Shown one piece after another: positions 16,753 to 25,331 of a stretch of DNA of 64,000 nt. Position 1 is the first letter of the stretch; each line of letters opens with the position of its first letter. The notes under the pieces were generated by a model. That model searched no databases, was not told the DNA's origin, and saw nothing but the letters and a program-made list of their open reading frames with translations. A program made the position numbers and the translations under genes. Origin of the DNA: Nonomuraea montanisoli (GTDB lineage: Bacteria; Actinomycetota; Actinomycetes; Streptosporangiales; Streptosporangiaceae). Location: assembly GCF_013363975.1 (NCBI RefSeq), contig NZ_JABWGN010000003.1, positions 372,001-436,000 on the forward strand, given 5' to 3'.

Positions 16753-17604
16753 ATGCCTTCTTCCACCATGCCCCCACCCACCCCCACCTCCCTGTACGGC
16801 GGCGCCGCCGGGCGGCGCGTCACCGTCCGCGACCTCGCGGCGGCCAAGGAGCGCCACGAGAAGTGGCCGATGCTGACGGCCTACGACGCCATGACGGCGC
16901 GGGTGTTCGACGAGGCGGGCGTGCCGGTGCTGCTCGTCGGCGACTCGGCGGCCATGGTCGTGTACGGCTACGACTCCACGATCCCCGTGACCGTGGACGA
17001 CCTGCTGCCTCTGACGGCCGGCGTCGTGCGCGGCTCCTCGCGGGCGCTCGTGGTGGCCGACCTGCCGTTCGGCTCCTACCAGGCGTCGCCGGCGCAGGCC
17101 CTGGAGTCGGCCGCCCGCTTCCTGAAGGAGGCCGGGGCCCACGCGGTCAAGCTGGAGGGCGGCCACCGGGTGCTGCCGCAGGTCGAGGCCCTGGTGTCGG
17201 CCGGCGTCCCGGTCATGGGCCACCTCGGTCTCACCCCGCAGTCCGTCAACGTCTTCGGCGGCTACCGCGTCCAGGGGCGCGGCGAGTCGGGCGAGGAGCT
17301 GATGAAGGACGCCAAGGACCTGGAGCGGGCGGGCGCGTTCGCGCTGGTGCTGGAGTGCGTGCCGGCCGAGCTGGCCGAGCGGGTGACGACGTCCCTGTCG
17401 ATCCCGACGATCGGCATCGGCGCCGGTCCGGCCACGGACGCGCAGGTGCTCGTCTGGCAGGATCTCATGGGGCTCACGCCGCACCCGGCGAGGTTCGTCA
17501 AGCGGTACGGCGACCTGGGCGCCGACCTCGACCGCGCGGCCCGCGCCTTCGCGGCGGACGTCGTCTCGGGCGCCTTCCCCGCCCAGGAGCACACCTACCG
17601 CTGA
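16753..17604 (+). CDS. panB: 3-methyl-2-oxobutanoate hydroxymethyltransferase (pantothenate pathway)
   Basis: 283 residues. Transfers the hydroxymethyl group from methylene-THF to 2-oxoisovalerate, giving ketopantoate for coenzyme A. Metal ligands D64 (LLVGDSAAM), D103 ([10 protein letters not shown]) and E135 (KLEGGHRV) are present; [20 protein letters not shown] is the substrate loop. The start MPSSTMPPP has AGGAG eight bases upstream; the frame upstream is spurious. PanC/PanD are not nearby. N-terminal ~20 residues are a Pro/Gly-rich extension common in actinobacteria. Confidence 0.93.
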   Translation: MPSSTMPPPTPTSLYGGAAGRRVTVRDLAAAKERHEKWPMLTAYDAMTARVFDEAGVPVLLVGDSAAMVVYGYDSTIPVTVDDLLPLTAGVVRGSSRALVVADLPFGSYQASPAQALESAARFLKEAGAHAVKLEGGHRVLPQVEALVSAGVPVMGHLGLTPQSVNVFGGYRVQGRGESGEELMKDAKDLERAGAFALVLECVPAELAERVTTSLSIPTIGIGAGPATDAQVLVWQDLMGLTPHPARFVKRYGDLGADLDRAARAFAADVVSGAFPAQEHTYR

Positions 17605-17608
17605 CCGC

Positions 17609-17624
17609 GCCGCCTTCCGGCGGC
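17609..17624 (+). terminator. Short hairpin after panB
   Basis: GCCGCC-TTCC-GGCGGC, six perfect pairs with a four-base loop, starting five bases after the panB stop. Convergent with the dehydratase gene. Confidence 0.4.
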
Positions 17625-17656
17625 CGGGGCACGGCGGCCGGGCGGTGCGACGAATC

Positions 17657-18682
17657 TCACTCCGCGTTCAGGGTGGACGGGTCGGTGTTGGCGCCGCAGA
17701 CGACGACCGCGACCCGCTCCCCCGACGCCGGGGTGTACGCGCCTGACAGCAGCGCCGCGTACGCCGCGGCGCCGGCGTGCTCGGCGACCACCCGGTGGCG
17801 CTCCCACAGCGCGCGCCGCGCCGCGACGACGGCCTCGTCCGTCACGAGCACGCTGGCCAGGCTCCCCGCCGCGGCCGCCCGCGAGCAGATCCCGTACGCC
17901 AGCCCGCCGACGCGGCTCGCGCCGAGGGCATCGGCCGCGACCCCGCTGACGGGGACCTGGACCGGCTCCCCCGCGCGCAGCGCCTCGTGCAGCGTGGGGC
18001 ACAGCTCCGGCTCCACGGCGACGATCCTCGGCCCGGCCGTCCCCTCACCGAGCGCGCCGCCCCCCACCGAGACGCCCTCACCGAGCCCGCCGTCACCGAG
18101 CACCCCGCCGCCGAGCACCCCGCCGCCGAGCGCGCCGCTGCCGACCGTGACGCCGGCGACGAGCCCGCCGCCGCCCACCGCCACGAGGATCGTGTCGAGC
18201 CCCGGCACCTGCCCGGTCAGCTCCAGCCCGAGCGTCCCCTGTCCGGCGACCACCTCGGGCTGGTCGTAGGCGTGGACCGCGAGCGCGCCCGTCTCGGCGG
18301 CGCGCTTGGCGGCGGCCTCGGCGGCCTGCGCGTAGAGGGCCCCGGCCTGCCGGATCTCCGCGCCCAGCGCGCGCAGCCCCGCCACCTTGACGGGGCTGGT
18401 GACCTCGGGCACGAAGATCTCGGCCCGGACGCCGAGCGCGCGGGCCGCGTGGGCGACGGCCAGGCCGTGGTTGCCGCCGCTGGCCGCGATAACGCCGGCC
18501 GGTGGCAGCTCGCCCGCGGACAGGATCCGGTTGAAGGCGCCGCGCGCCTTGAACGACCCGGCGTGCTGGAGCTGCTCCAGCTTCAGGAACAGCCCCGGTG
18601 ACACCTCGAGGACCGGCGTGCGCAGCGCGTGGCCCGCGATCCGCCGGGCGGCGCCCGTCACGTCCTCGTACGTCACCGTCAT
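17657..18682 (-). CDS. Threonine/serine dehydratase-like PLP enzyme with a glycine-rich repeat insert
   Basis: 341 residues. Fold-type II PLP enzyme that deaminates Thr/Ser to 2-oxoacids (or racemises Ser). PLP lysine K45 in AGSFKARGAF, SGGNHGLAVAHAA phosphate-side loop, and VGGGGLVAG (169-177) phosphate-binding loop. The start MTVTYEDV has GGGAG five bases upstream. Right after the glycine loop, residues ~178-217 are a tandem Gly-rich stretch (GSGALGGGVLGGGVLGDGG) where relatives run directly into the IVAVEPE strand. Encoded by a 15-base repeat, so probably a minisatellite expansion; its effect on activity is unknown. Confidence 0.82.
   Translation of the reverse strand: MTVTYEDVTGAARRIAGHALRTPVLEVSPGLFLKLEQLQHAGSFKARGAFNRILSAGELPPAGVIAASGGNHGLAVAHAARALGVRAEIFVPEVTSPVKVAGLRALGAEIRQAGALYAQAAEAAAKRAAETGALAVHAYDQPEVVAGQGTLGLELTGQVPGLDTILVAVGGGGLVAGVTVGSGALGGGVLGGGVLGDGGLGEGVSVGGGALGEGTAGPRIVAVEPELCPTLHEALRAGEPVQVPVSGVAADALGASRVGGLAYGICSRAAAAGSLASVLVTDEAVVAARRALWERHRVVAEHAGAAAYAALLSGAYTPASGERVAVVVCGANTDPSTLNAE
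18049..18140. repeat. 15-base in-frame minisatellite inside the dehydratase gene
   Basis: Units of GAGCACCCCGCCGCC type start at 18081, 18096, 18111 and 18126, with a degenerate unit of 14 bases and one of 18 bases to the left. The 15-base period keeps frame and encodes a Gly-rich loop. Confidence 0.7.
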
Positions 18683-18722
18683 GGGGGCTCCCTCTCGATC
18701 GTGCCAGGACACAGCGCGATGA

Positions 18723-19898
18723 CTAGTCTGCCAACGCCTGCTCGATGTCGGCCCACAGGTCCTCCGGGTGCTCGATGCCCACCGCGATGCGGACCGTGCC
18801 CTCGCCGATGCCGAACCGGGCCAGCGCCTCGGCGTCGAGCGAGCGGTGCGAGGTGGTGGCCGGATGCAGCGTGAGCGTCTCGACGCCGCCCAGCGACGGC
18901 GCCAGCAGGGCGAGCCGTACGGACTTCATGAACCTCTCCCCCGCCGCGCGCCCGCCCGCGAGGTCGAACGAGAACACCCCGCCGAAGTCCGGCAGCAGCT
19001 TGCCGGCGACCTCGTACGACGGGTGCGACGGCAGCCCCGGCCAGTGGACCGCGGTGACGGCCGGGTGCTCGGCCAGCCGGGTGGCCAGCAGCCGGGCGTT
19101 GGAGCAGTGGCGCTCCATGCGCAGGGCCAGCGTCTGCATGCCGCGCAGCGTGAGCCAGGCGGGGAACGGGTCGGCCGAGGCGCCGAGCACGGTGGAGTGG
19201 TGCCACACCTTCTCGTGCAGCTCGTGGTCGCGGAAGACGGCCAGGCCGCCGACCACGTCGGTGTGGCCGGACAGGTACTTGGTGGTGGAGTGGACGACGA
19301 TGTCCGCGCCGTGCTCGATCGGACGGCACAGCACCGGCGAGGCGAAGGTGTTGTCCACCACCGAGACGAGGCCCAGCTCGCGGGCCGCCGCGCACATCCC
19401 GGGCAGGTCGGCGACCAGGGTCATCGGGTTGGAGATGGTCTCCAGGTACAGCATCCGCGTCTCGGGGCGGGCGGCCTCGCGGACCGCGCCGGGGTCGGCC
19501 TCGTCCACGTACGTGACGGTGACGCCGAAGCGGGCGGTGAGGTCGTTGAGGGTCGCGGCGGTCCCGCCGTACAGGGACTTCTGCGCGATCACGTGGTCGC
19601 CCGGCTTGAGCAGGCCGAACAGGACCGTGTTGATGGCGCCCATGCCGGAGCCGGTGGCGAACGCCGCGACGCCGCCCTCCAGGCCGGACACGGCGCTCTC
19701 CAGGGCGCGCACGGTGGGGTTGCTGTAGCGGCCGTACACGAACGGGCCGTCGGGGCGCCCCATCGCGTCGGCCATCACCGCCGGGTCGTCGAAGACGAAT
19801 CCGGACGTCTGGTAGATCGGCATCGTGATCGGCCGGCTGTGCTCGACGGGCGGCTGCGGCGGATGGACGACGCGGGTCTCAGGTCGGAGTTCGCTCAT
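18723..19898 (-). CDS. Trans-sulfuration PLP enzyme (cystathionine gamma-synthase/lyase type)
   Basis: 391 residues. Cys/Met metabolism PLP family: FVYGRYSNPT, ATGSGMGAIN, VVDNTFASPVLCRP, and PLP lysine K207 in HSTTKYLSGHTDV. The position equivalent to the methionine gamma-lyase cysteine reads LYGGT, so a typical MGL is less likely than a gamma-synthase or gamma-lyase. Divergent from a MocR regulator with 60 bases between starts, so it is the probable target. The exact reaction cannot be fixed from sequence. Confidence 0.85.
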   Translation of the reverse strand: MSELRPETRVVHPPQPPVEHSRPITMPIYQTSGFVFDDPAVMADAMGRPDGPFVYGRYSNPTVRALESAVSGLEGGVAAFATGSGMGAINTVLFGLLKPGDHVIAQKSLYGGTAATLNDLTARFGVTVTYVDEADPGAVREAARPETRMLYLETISNPMTLVADLPGMCAAARELGLVSVVDNTFASPVLCRPIEHGADIVVHSTTKYLSGHTDVVGGLAVFRDHELHEKVWHHSTVLGASADPFPAWLTLRGMQTLALRMERHCSNARLLATRLAEHPAVTAVHWPGLPSHPSYEVAGKLLPDFGGVFSFDLAGGRAAGERFMKSVRLALLAPSLGGVETLTLHPATTSHRSLDAEALARFGIGEGTVRIAVGIEHPEDLWADIEQALAD

Positions 19899-19934
19899 GT
19901 CGTCAAGGATGTCCGTTCGAGGTGGCTTCAGTCA

Positions 19935-19973
19935 GAGCCAATGCCGCAGAATTGGTCCATGAATGGGGCCAAT
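19935..19973. promoter_or_regulatory. Candidate MocR operator in divergent promoter
   Basis: Three related half-sites: GAGCCAAT (19935-19942), ATTGGTCC inverted (19951-19958) and GGGCCAAT (19966-19973), spaced eight and seven bases. They span the gap between the trans-sulfuration gene and the MocR gene and overlap the MocR start, suggesting autoregulation. Confidence 0.5.
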
Positions 19974-21443
19974 GTCAGCATCGATGATCTGGTCGACCTG
20001 CTCGGCCGGTGGGCGTCCGGGCGCGGGCCGCTCTACCTGCTGCTGGCCGCCCGGTTCCGGGCCCTCGTGGACGACGGGGTGCTGCCGCCCGGCACGCCGC
20101 TGCCGCCCGACCGGACGCTCGCGCGCCGGCTGGCCGTCGGCCGGGGCACCGTCGTCGCCGCGTACGACCTGCTCCAGCAGGAGGGGCGCGTGACGCGCCG
20201 CCAGGGCAGCGGCACCCGGGTCGCGCCGCTGGAGCTGCCCGCCTCCCGCAGCGCCGACGGCGTGCCCGCCAACCCCCTCCTCCTGCACATCCTCCATCCG
20301 CCGGACGGCGTGAGCCTGCTCACCTGCGCGGCGCCGGACCGGCCGCCCGCCGTGCTGGCGGAGGCGTACGAGGAGGCGATCGGCCGGCTGGGCCACCTCC
20401 GCGACCTGGGATACCAGCCGGCCGGCAACCCGGAGCTGCGCGAGGCCGTGGCCGCCTACTACCGCGGCCGTGGGCTGCCCACGACGGCGGAGGAGATCCT
20501 GGTCACGACGGGGGCGCAGCAGGCGCTGACGCTGGTGGCGGGGCTGCTGCTGGCGCCCGGCGACACGGTGCTGACCCAGTCGCCCACGTACCCGGGGGCG
20601 CTGGAGGTGTTCCGGCACGCCGCCGCGGTGGTGCGGCCGGTGGCGCTCGCGCCCTCCCCCGCGTTCTCCGGCGCCGGATCGGAGCCGGAGCCCCCGCCCG
20701 ACCTGGCGACGGCATTGCGGGAGCGGCCGTCGCTCGTCTACACCGTGCCGACGGCGAGCAACCCCACCGGCGCCACCCTGTCCGCGGGCGAGCGCAGGCG
20801 GCTGGCGCGGCTGACCGGCGATCACGACGTGCCGATCGTCGACGACGAGGTCTGCGCCGAGCTGTGCTTCTCGGGCGAGACCCCGCCGCCCGTCGCCTCG
20901 TACGCCCGCGGCGAGCAGGTCATCACCATCGCCTCCCTGAGCAAGGTCGTGTGGGGCGGGCTGCGGGTGGGCTGGGTGCGCGCGCCCGCGCCGCTGGTGT
21001 CGCGGCTGGCACGGCTGCGGGCCGTGCACGACCTGGGCGGCGAGGTGCTCGGCCAGGTCGCGGCGGCGGCGCTGCTGCGACGGCTGCCGGAGATCCGGCC
21101 CGCGCGCGTGCGCGAGCTGCGGGAGGGGCACGACCACCTCTGCGCCGAGCTGGCCGCGCGCCTGCCGTCATGGTCGTTCGAGCGGGCGACGGGCGGGCAG
21201 ACGATCTGGGTGCGCATCCCGCGCGGCGACGCCGACTCGTTCGCGCAGGTGGCGCTCAGGCACGGGGTGGCGGTGCCGCCGGGACGCTCGTTCGACCCGC
21301 TCGGCGGCCATGCCGAGTACATGCGGCTGCACTTCCTGTTCCCGCGGGAGGAGCTGTCGCGGGCGGTCTCCGGCCTGGCGGCGGCCTGGGACGCCTACGA
21401 CGGCACCAGGGGCCCGGCCTCCCGCCGCCCTCTCGTCGTGTGA
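19959..21443 (+). CDS. MocR/GabR-type regulator (GntR helix-turn-helix fused to aminotransferase)
   Basis: 494 residues. The N-terminal winged helix is GntR-type: GVLPPGTPLPPDRTLARRLA and GRGTVVAAYDLLQQEG. The C-terminal ~380 residues are a fold-type I aminotransferase domain with YTVPTASNPTGATLS, VDDEVCAEL and the PLP lysine in ITIASLSKVVWGGLRVGW. Such proteins use PLP or a PLP-amino acid adduct as signal. ATG at 19959 chosen because it gives the N-terminus before the first helix; no Shine-Dalgarno. Likely controls the divergent trans-sulfuration gene. Confidence 0.88.
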   Translation: MNGANVSIDDLVDLLGRWASGRGPLYLLLAARFRALVDDGVLPPGTPLPPDRTLARRLAVGRGTVVAAYDLLQQEGRVTRRQGSGTRVAPLELPASRSADGVPANPLLLHILHPPDGVSLLTCAAPDRPPAVLAEAYEEAIGRLGHLRDLGYQPAGNPELREAVAAYYRGRGLPTTAEEILVTTGAQQALTLVAGLLLAPGDTVLTQSPTYPGALEVFRHAAAVVRPVALAPSPAFSGAGSEPEPPPDLATALRERPSLVYTVPTASNPTGATLSAGERRRLARLTGDHDVPIVDDEVCAELCFSGETPPPVASYARGEQVITIASLSKVVWGGLRVGWVRAPAPLVSRLARLRAVHDLGGEVLGQVAAAALLRRLPEIRPARVRELREGHDHLCAELAARLPSWSFERATGGQTIWVRIPRGDADSFAQVALRHGVAVPPGRSFDPLGGHAEYMRLHFLFPREELSRAVSGLAAAWDAYDGTRGPASRRPLVV

Positions 21444-21580
21444 GCGGTGCGGGCCTGGGGGCCGCGGCTCGTCGTGGGAGCAGCGCGGGCCTCAGGGCCG
21501 CGGCGCGCCGGTGACCGTGTGCGATCCGCTGTGAGCTGACAGCGGTCTGCCGCGCTCCCCGGCCGCGCGACCCTGGAGGC

Positions 21581-22267
21581 ATGACGACCACTTTCGTGTT
21601 CCTGCACAGCCCCGCCGTCGGCCCCTCGACGTGGGAGCCCGTCGTCGCGGCACTGGAACGGCGGGGCCGCGCCGCCGTCGTCCCCGACCTGACCGGCGTC
21701 ACCGCCGGCGGGCCGCCGACCTGGCCGCGGGTGGTCGACGCCGTGCGGGCCGCCGTCCCCGAGACGCCGCTGGTGCTGGTGGCCCACAGCACCGCGGGCC
21801 TGTTCGCGCCCGTGGTCAAGGAGGGGCTGGGCGAGCGGGTGGTGGCGTGCGTGTTCGCCGACGCCCACGTGCCGCCGCCCAAGGGGCTGGTCCGGGCCGC
21901 CGAGGAGCGGCGGCTGGAGTTCCTGCGCGCCCGGGCGGGCGACGACGGGCTGCTGCCGCGCTGGACCGACTGGTGGAAGGAGGAGGTCGTCGCGGCGATG
22001 CTGCCCGACCCCGCCGCGCGGGCCAGGGTGGTGGCCGAGCAGCCCCGGCTGCCGCTCGCCTTCTTCACCGAACGCGTCCCGGTCCCCGAGGGATGGGACC
22101 GGGTCAGGTGCTCGTGCCTGTGGTACGGCCCGCCGTACGACGTGATGGCCGAGGAGGCGCAACGGCGCGGCTGGCCCGTGACCCGGGTGCCGGGCGGGCA
22201 CCTGCACCAGATGGTGGACCCGGAGGCCGTCACCGGCGCGTTGCTGAAGCTGTCGCGCGTCTCGTGA
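21581..22267 (+). CDS. Alpha/beta hydrolase
   Basis: 228 residues. FVFLHSPAVGPSTW is the oxyanion loop, VLVAHSTAG the nucleophile elbow (S70), and VPGGHLHQMV carries the catalytic His. TGGAGGC precedes the ATG closely. The nucleophile elbow is A-H-S-T-A-G rather than G-x-S-x-G at its first position. Similar to small esterase/thioesterase-like hydrolases; substrate unknown. It precedes the ABC exporter by 39 bases on the same strand and may be co-transcribed with it. Confidence 0.75.
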   Translation: MTTTFVFLHSPAVGPSTWEPVVAALERRGRAAVVPDLTGVTAGGPPTWPRVVDAVRAAVPETPLVLVAHSTAGLFAPVVKEGLGERVVACVFADAHVPPPKGLVRAAEERRLEFLRARAGDDGLLPRWTDWWKEEVVAAMLPDPAARARVVAEQPRLPLAFFTERVPVPEGWDRVRCSCLWYGPPYDVMAEEAQRRGWPVTRVPGGHLHQMVDPEAVTGALLKLSRVS

Positions 22268-22306
22268 ATTCTTCACTGCCGCCGCCCGGAACGCCCAGGA
22301 ATAGTC

Positions 22307-23200
22307 GTGTTCATGACGGCGATTCGCGTGGAAGCGCTCCGGAAAAGTCATGGACGGTTCGAGGCGGTGAAGGGCATCTCCTTCGAGGTGGCCGCCGGTG
22401 AGGTGTTCGCACTGCTCGGCCGGAACGGGGCCGGCAAGACGACGACCGTGGAGGTGCTGGCCGGGTTCCTGCGGCCGGACGGCGGGTCCGTGCGGGTGCT
22501 CGGGCTCGACCCGTCCACCGAGCGGGCGGAGGTGCGGCGGCGCACCGGGATCATGCTGCAGGAGGCGGGGTTCTTCCCCGACCTTACGGTCGCGGCCACG
22601 GTCGACGCGTGGCGCGGCTTCACCGCCGCGCCCCGGCCCCGCGACGAGGCGCTGGAACTGACCGGGCTGGCCGGCCGCGCCGGGGTGCGCGTGCGCCAGC
22701 TCTCCGGCGGGGAGAAGCGCCGCCTCGACCTCGCGCTCGCCCTGCTCGGCCGCCCCGACGTGCTGTTCCTGGACGAGCCGACGACCGGCATGGACCCCGA
22801 GGGCCGCGCGGCGACCTGGGAGGTGGTGCGCGAGCTGGCCCGGCGGGGCACCGCGGTGCTGCTGACCACGCACTACCTGGAGGAGGCCCAGCGACTGGCG
22901 TCCGCGATGGCGATCATGGACGGCGGCGAGATCGTCGCCTCCGGCGGGATGGCCGAGACGCTCGCCGCGCGCGGCGGGCGGGTGTCCTTCCGGCTGCCCG
23001 CCGCGGTGGCGGCCGCCAACCTGCCGCTGCCCGTGACCGTGGACGGCGACGTGGCGGTCTGCCGCGCCGAGGACCCTGACCTGGCGGCGCAGACGCTGCT
23101 GAGCTGGGCCGCCGAGCGCGGGCTGCGCCTGCCGGGTCTGGAGGTCCGCGCCGCCACCCTGGAGGACCTCTTCCTCGACCTGCCGACGTCGGCCCGATGA
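22307..23200 (+). CDS. ABC transporter ATP-binding protein (drug/export type)
   Basis: 297 residues. Complete nucleotide-binding domain: Walker A GRNGAGKT, Q-loop in MLQEAGFF, signature LSGGEKRR, Walker B VLFLDEPTTGMDP, switch His in LLTTHYLEE. A C-terminal ~80-residue extension is typical of ABC-2 exporters. The GTG start has AGGA six bases upstream; an ATG two codons later is possible. Followed after 13 bases by its permease, then a two-component system, the usual arrangement of antibiotic- or lipid-exporting modules. Confidence 0.88.
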   Translation: MFMTAIRVEALRKSHGRFEAVKGISFEVAAGEVFALLGRNGAGKTTTVEVLAGFLRPDGGSVRVLGLDPSTERAEVRRRTGIMLQEAGFFPDLTVAATVDAWRGFTAAPRPRDEALELTGLAGRAGVRVRQLSGGEKRRLDLALALLGRPDVLFLDEPTTGMDPEGRAATWEVVRELARRGTAVLLTTHYLEEAQRLASAMAIMDGGEIVASGGMAETLAARGGRVSFRLPAAVAAANLPLPVTVDGDVAVCRAEDPDLAAQTLLSWAAERGLRLPGLEVRAATLEDLFLDLPTSAR

Positions 23201-23213
23201 TCTGGAGGCACCG

Positions 23214-23939
23214 ATGACCCTGACCGCCACCTACCGGCTCGGCACGCGGCTGTTCTGGCAGGACCGCGCGCTGCTGCTCGGCTCCGTCCTCACCCCCGCC
23301 CTGATCGCCATCGGGCTGCCGCTGCTCATGCGGCATCTCCGGCCCGGCGGCACCGGCGAGGCGACCGCCCAGTTCCAGGGCACGCTGGCCGTCATCCTGT
23401 CCATCACCGCGTTCATGAACATCGCCGTGGCCCTGTCCGCGCGCCGCGACCAGCTCGTGCTGAAGCGGCTGCGCGCCACGACGCTCACCGACGGCCGGAT
23501 CCTGGCCGGCCAGATCGCCGCCACGGCCACGCAGACCGTGGCGGTGGTCGCGGCCTGCACGGTGGCGGTGAACCTGGCGGCCGGGGTGCCGTACCCGGCG
23601 AACCCCCTGCTGTTCGCCGCCATGGTGATCGCCGGATCGGTGGTGCTGGCGACGCTCGGGGCCGCGTACACGGCCGCGATCCCGCGCGCCGAACTGGCCG
23701 GGGCCGCCTGCATGCCGGTGTTCCTGCTGTCGGGGATCGCCACCGGCGCGATGGGGCCGATCCGCGAGGCGCTGCCGTCGTGGGTGGGCGCCGTGCTGGA
23801 CCTGCTGCCGACCACGGCCGTCGTGGACGCCGTCAGGACCGGCGCGGTGGCCCGGCCCGCGCTCGTGCTGGCGGCGTGGGGCGTCGCCGGGGTCGTCGCG
23901 ATCCGGCTCTGGTTCCGCTGGGAACCGCGCCGGTCGTAG
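23214..23939 (+). CDS. ABC-2 type transporter permease
   Basis: 241 residues, about six transmembrane segments. RDQLVLKRLRATTLTDGRILAGQ is the conserved cytoplasmic loop after helix 2 in ABC-2 exporters, and MPVFLLSGIATGAMGPIREALP is the C-terminal signature region. TGGAGGCACCG lies just upstream. Partner of the preceding ATPase. Confidence 0.85.
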   Translation: MTLTATYRLGTRLFWQDRALLLGSVLTPALIAIGLPLLMRHLRPGGTGEATAQFQGTLAVILSITAFMNIAVALSARRDQLVLKRLRATTLTDGRILAGQIAATATQTVAVVAACTVAVNLAAGVPYPANPLLFAAMVIAGSVVLATLGAAYTAAIPRAELAGAACMPVFLLSGIATGAMGPIREALPSWVGAVLDLLPTTAVVDAVRTGAVARPALVLAAWGVAGVVAIRLWFRWEPRRS

Positions 23940-23959
23940 CCGGTCATAATGGCCGGGAC

Positions 23960-25168
23960 ATGACCTCCTCCTCCGCCCAGCGGCTCGCCCGCGTCCTGAT
24001 CGCCTCCGTCGGCGCCGTCTACATCCTGATCGGCCTGTGGTACTTCTCGGTCAGCCCCGGCTACGGCCTCGCCGCGACCGTGTTGATCGTCGCCGTGGCG
24101 GCGCTGCACTTCCTCACCATGCGCGCCGCCCTGCGGGACGAGCGCCCGCCGCTCTTCCCGCTCACTGTGGCGCTCCAGGCGGTCGCCACGTACGTCCCCG
24201 ACCTGTTCCTGCCCAGCGGCTGGTCGGGGGTCGCGGCGCCGATGCTGGGCGGCGCGGTGCTGGTGACGCTGCCGCCACGCTTCGGCTGGCCGCTCGTCGG
24301 CCTGATGACGGTGTACGCCGGTGCGGTGATCTTCCCGTACAACCCGGTGGTCGCGCTGTTCTACGGGCTCACCGTGCTCCTCACCAGCGGCATGGTCCAC
24401 GCCCTGGTACGGCTGGTCCGGGTGACGTCCGACCTCGAACAGGCCAGGGCCGAGCTGGCCGAGGCGGCGGTGCTCCGGGAGCGGCTGCGCATCTCGCGCG
24501 ACCTGCACGACGGCCTCGGCCGCAGCCTCACGGCGATCGCCCTCAAGGGCGACCTGGCGGGGCGCCTCATGGACCGGGACCCGGCCGCCGCCCGGCACGA
24601 GGTGGGCGAGCTCGTGCGGGTGGCGCGGGAGGCGGCGCAGGACGTACGGCAGGTGGCGCGCGGGTACCGGGAGCTGTCGCTGGCGGGCGAGGCGAACCGG
24701 GGGGCGGCGCTGCTGGAGTCGGCGGGGGTGGGCTGCCAGGTCCATCTGGCCGACGTCACGCTGCCCCGGGCCGCGGAGGAGGCCCTCGCCTGGGGCGTGC
24801 GGGAGGCCGTCACGAACGTCCTGCGCCACAGCGCGGCGACCACGTGCACGATCGCCACGTCGCGGCACGCGGGCTCCGTCCGGCTGGAGGTCGCCAACGA
24901 CGGCGTCCCGGCCGCGGGCGAGCCGAGTGGCGACGGGAAGGACGCGGCCGGGGGCAAGCCGAGTGGCGACGGGAAGGACGCGGCCGGGGACGGGTCGCGC
25001 GAGAACGGGAAGGGTCCGGGCGGAGGCGGGCCGAGCGGGGACGGGAAGGCCGTGCCCGGGGGCGGACTGACCGGGCTGGCGGAGCGCGCGGCGCACGCCG
25101 GCGGCACGGTGGACGCCGGGCGCACTCCCGCGGGCGGCTTCCGCCTGACGATGGAGGTCCCGGCGTGA
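23960..25168 (+). CDS. NarL-type sensor histidine kinase with a repeat-expanded ATP-lid region
   Basis: 402 residues. About four to five N-terminal transmembrane segments (residues 10-145), a HisKA_3 dimerisation domain with ISRDLHDGLGRSL (H183), and an HATPase domain with the N box REAVTNVLRHS and G1 box VANDGVP. Between G1 (313) and the G2 box GGGLTGLAERA (368) lies a ~50-residue low-complexity stretch with two copies of PSGDGKDAAG and a related third; relatives have only a few residues here. The DNA holds a perfect 32-base direct repeat. Its partner is the response regulator 163 bases downstream; it probably senses the ligand of the adjacent exporter. Confidence 0.85.
   Translation: MTSSSAQRLARVLIASVGAVYILIGLWYFSVSPGYGLAATVLIVAVAALHFLTMRAALRDERPPLFPLTVALQAVATYVPDLFLPSGWSGVAAPMLGGAVLVTLPPRFGWPLVGLMTVYAGAVIFPYNPVVALFYGLTVLLTSGMVHALVRLVRVTSDLEQARAELAEAAVLRERLRISRDLHDGLGRSLTAIALKGDLAGRLMDRDPAAARHEVGELVRVAREAAQDVRQVARGYRELSLAGEANRGAALLESAGVGCQVHLADVTLPRAAEEALAWGVREAVTNVLRHSAATTCTIATSRHAGSVRLEVANDGVPAAGEPSGDGKDAAGGKPSGDGKDAAGDGSRENGKGPGGGGPSGDGKAVPGGGLTGLAERAAHAGGTVDAGRTPAGGFRLTMEVPA
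24922..24989. repeat. 32-base direct repeat, 36-base period, inside kinase gene
   Basis: Bases 24922-24953 recur at 24958-24989 without change. The 36-base period preserves frame and duplicates PSGDGKDAAG in the ATP-lid region. Such perfect identity suggests a recent slip or unequal exchange. Confidence 0.75.
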
Positions 25169-25331
25169 GCGGGCCGGTGCGGACGAGCCGGTGCGGACGA
25201 CGGGTCGCACGCGCCCCCGGCGGACGTGGCACACCAGACGCGGGACGGAAGGCACGGCAAGCACGGCAGGCACGACATGGCGTGGGAACGGGCGGTGCGG
25301 AGTGGGAGGGGCCGGGGATGAGGGACACGGC

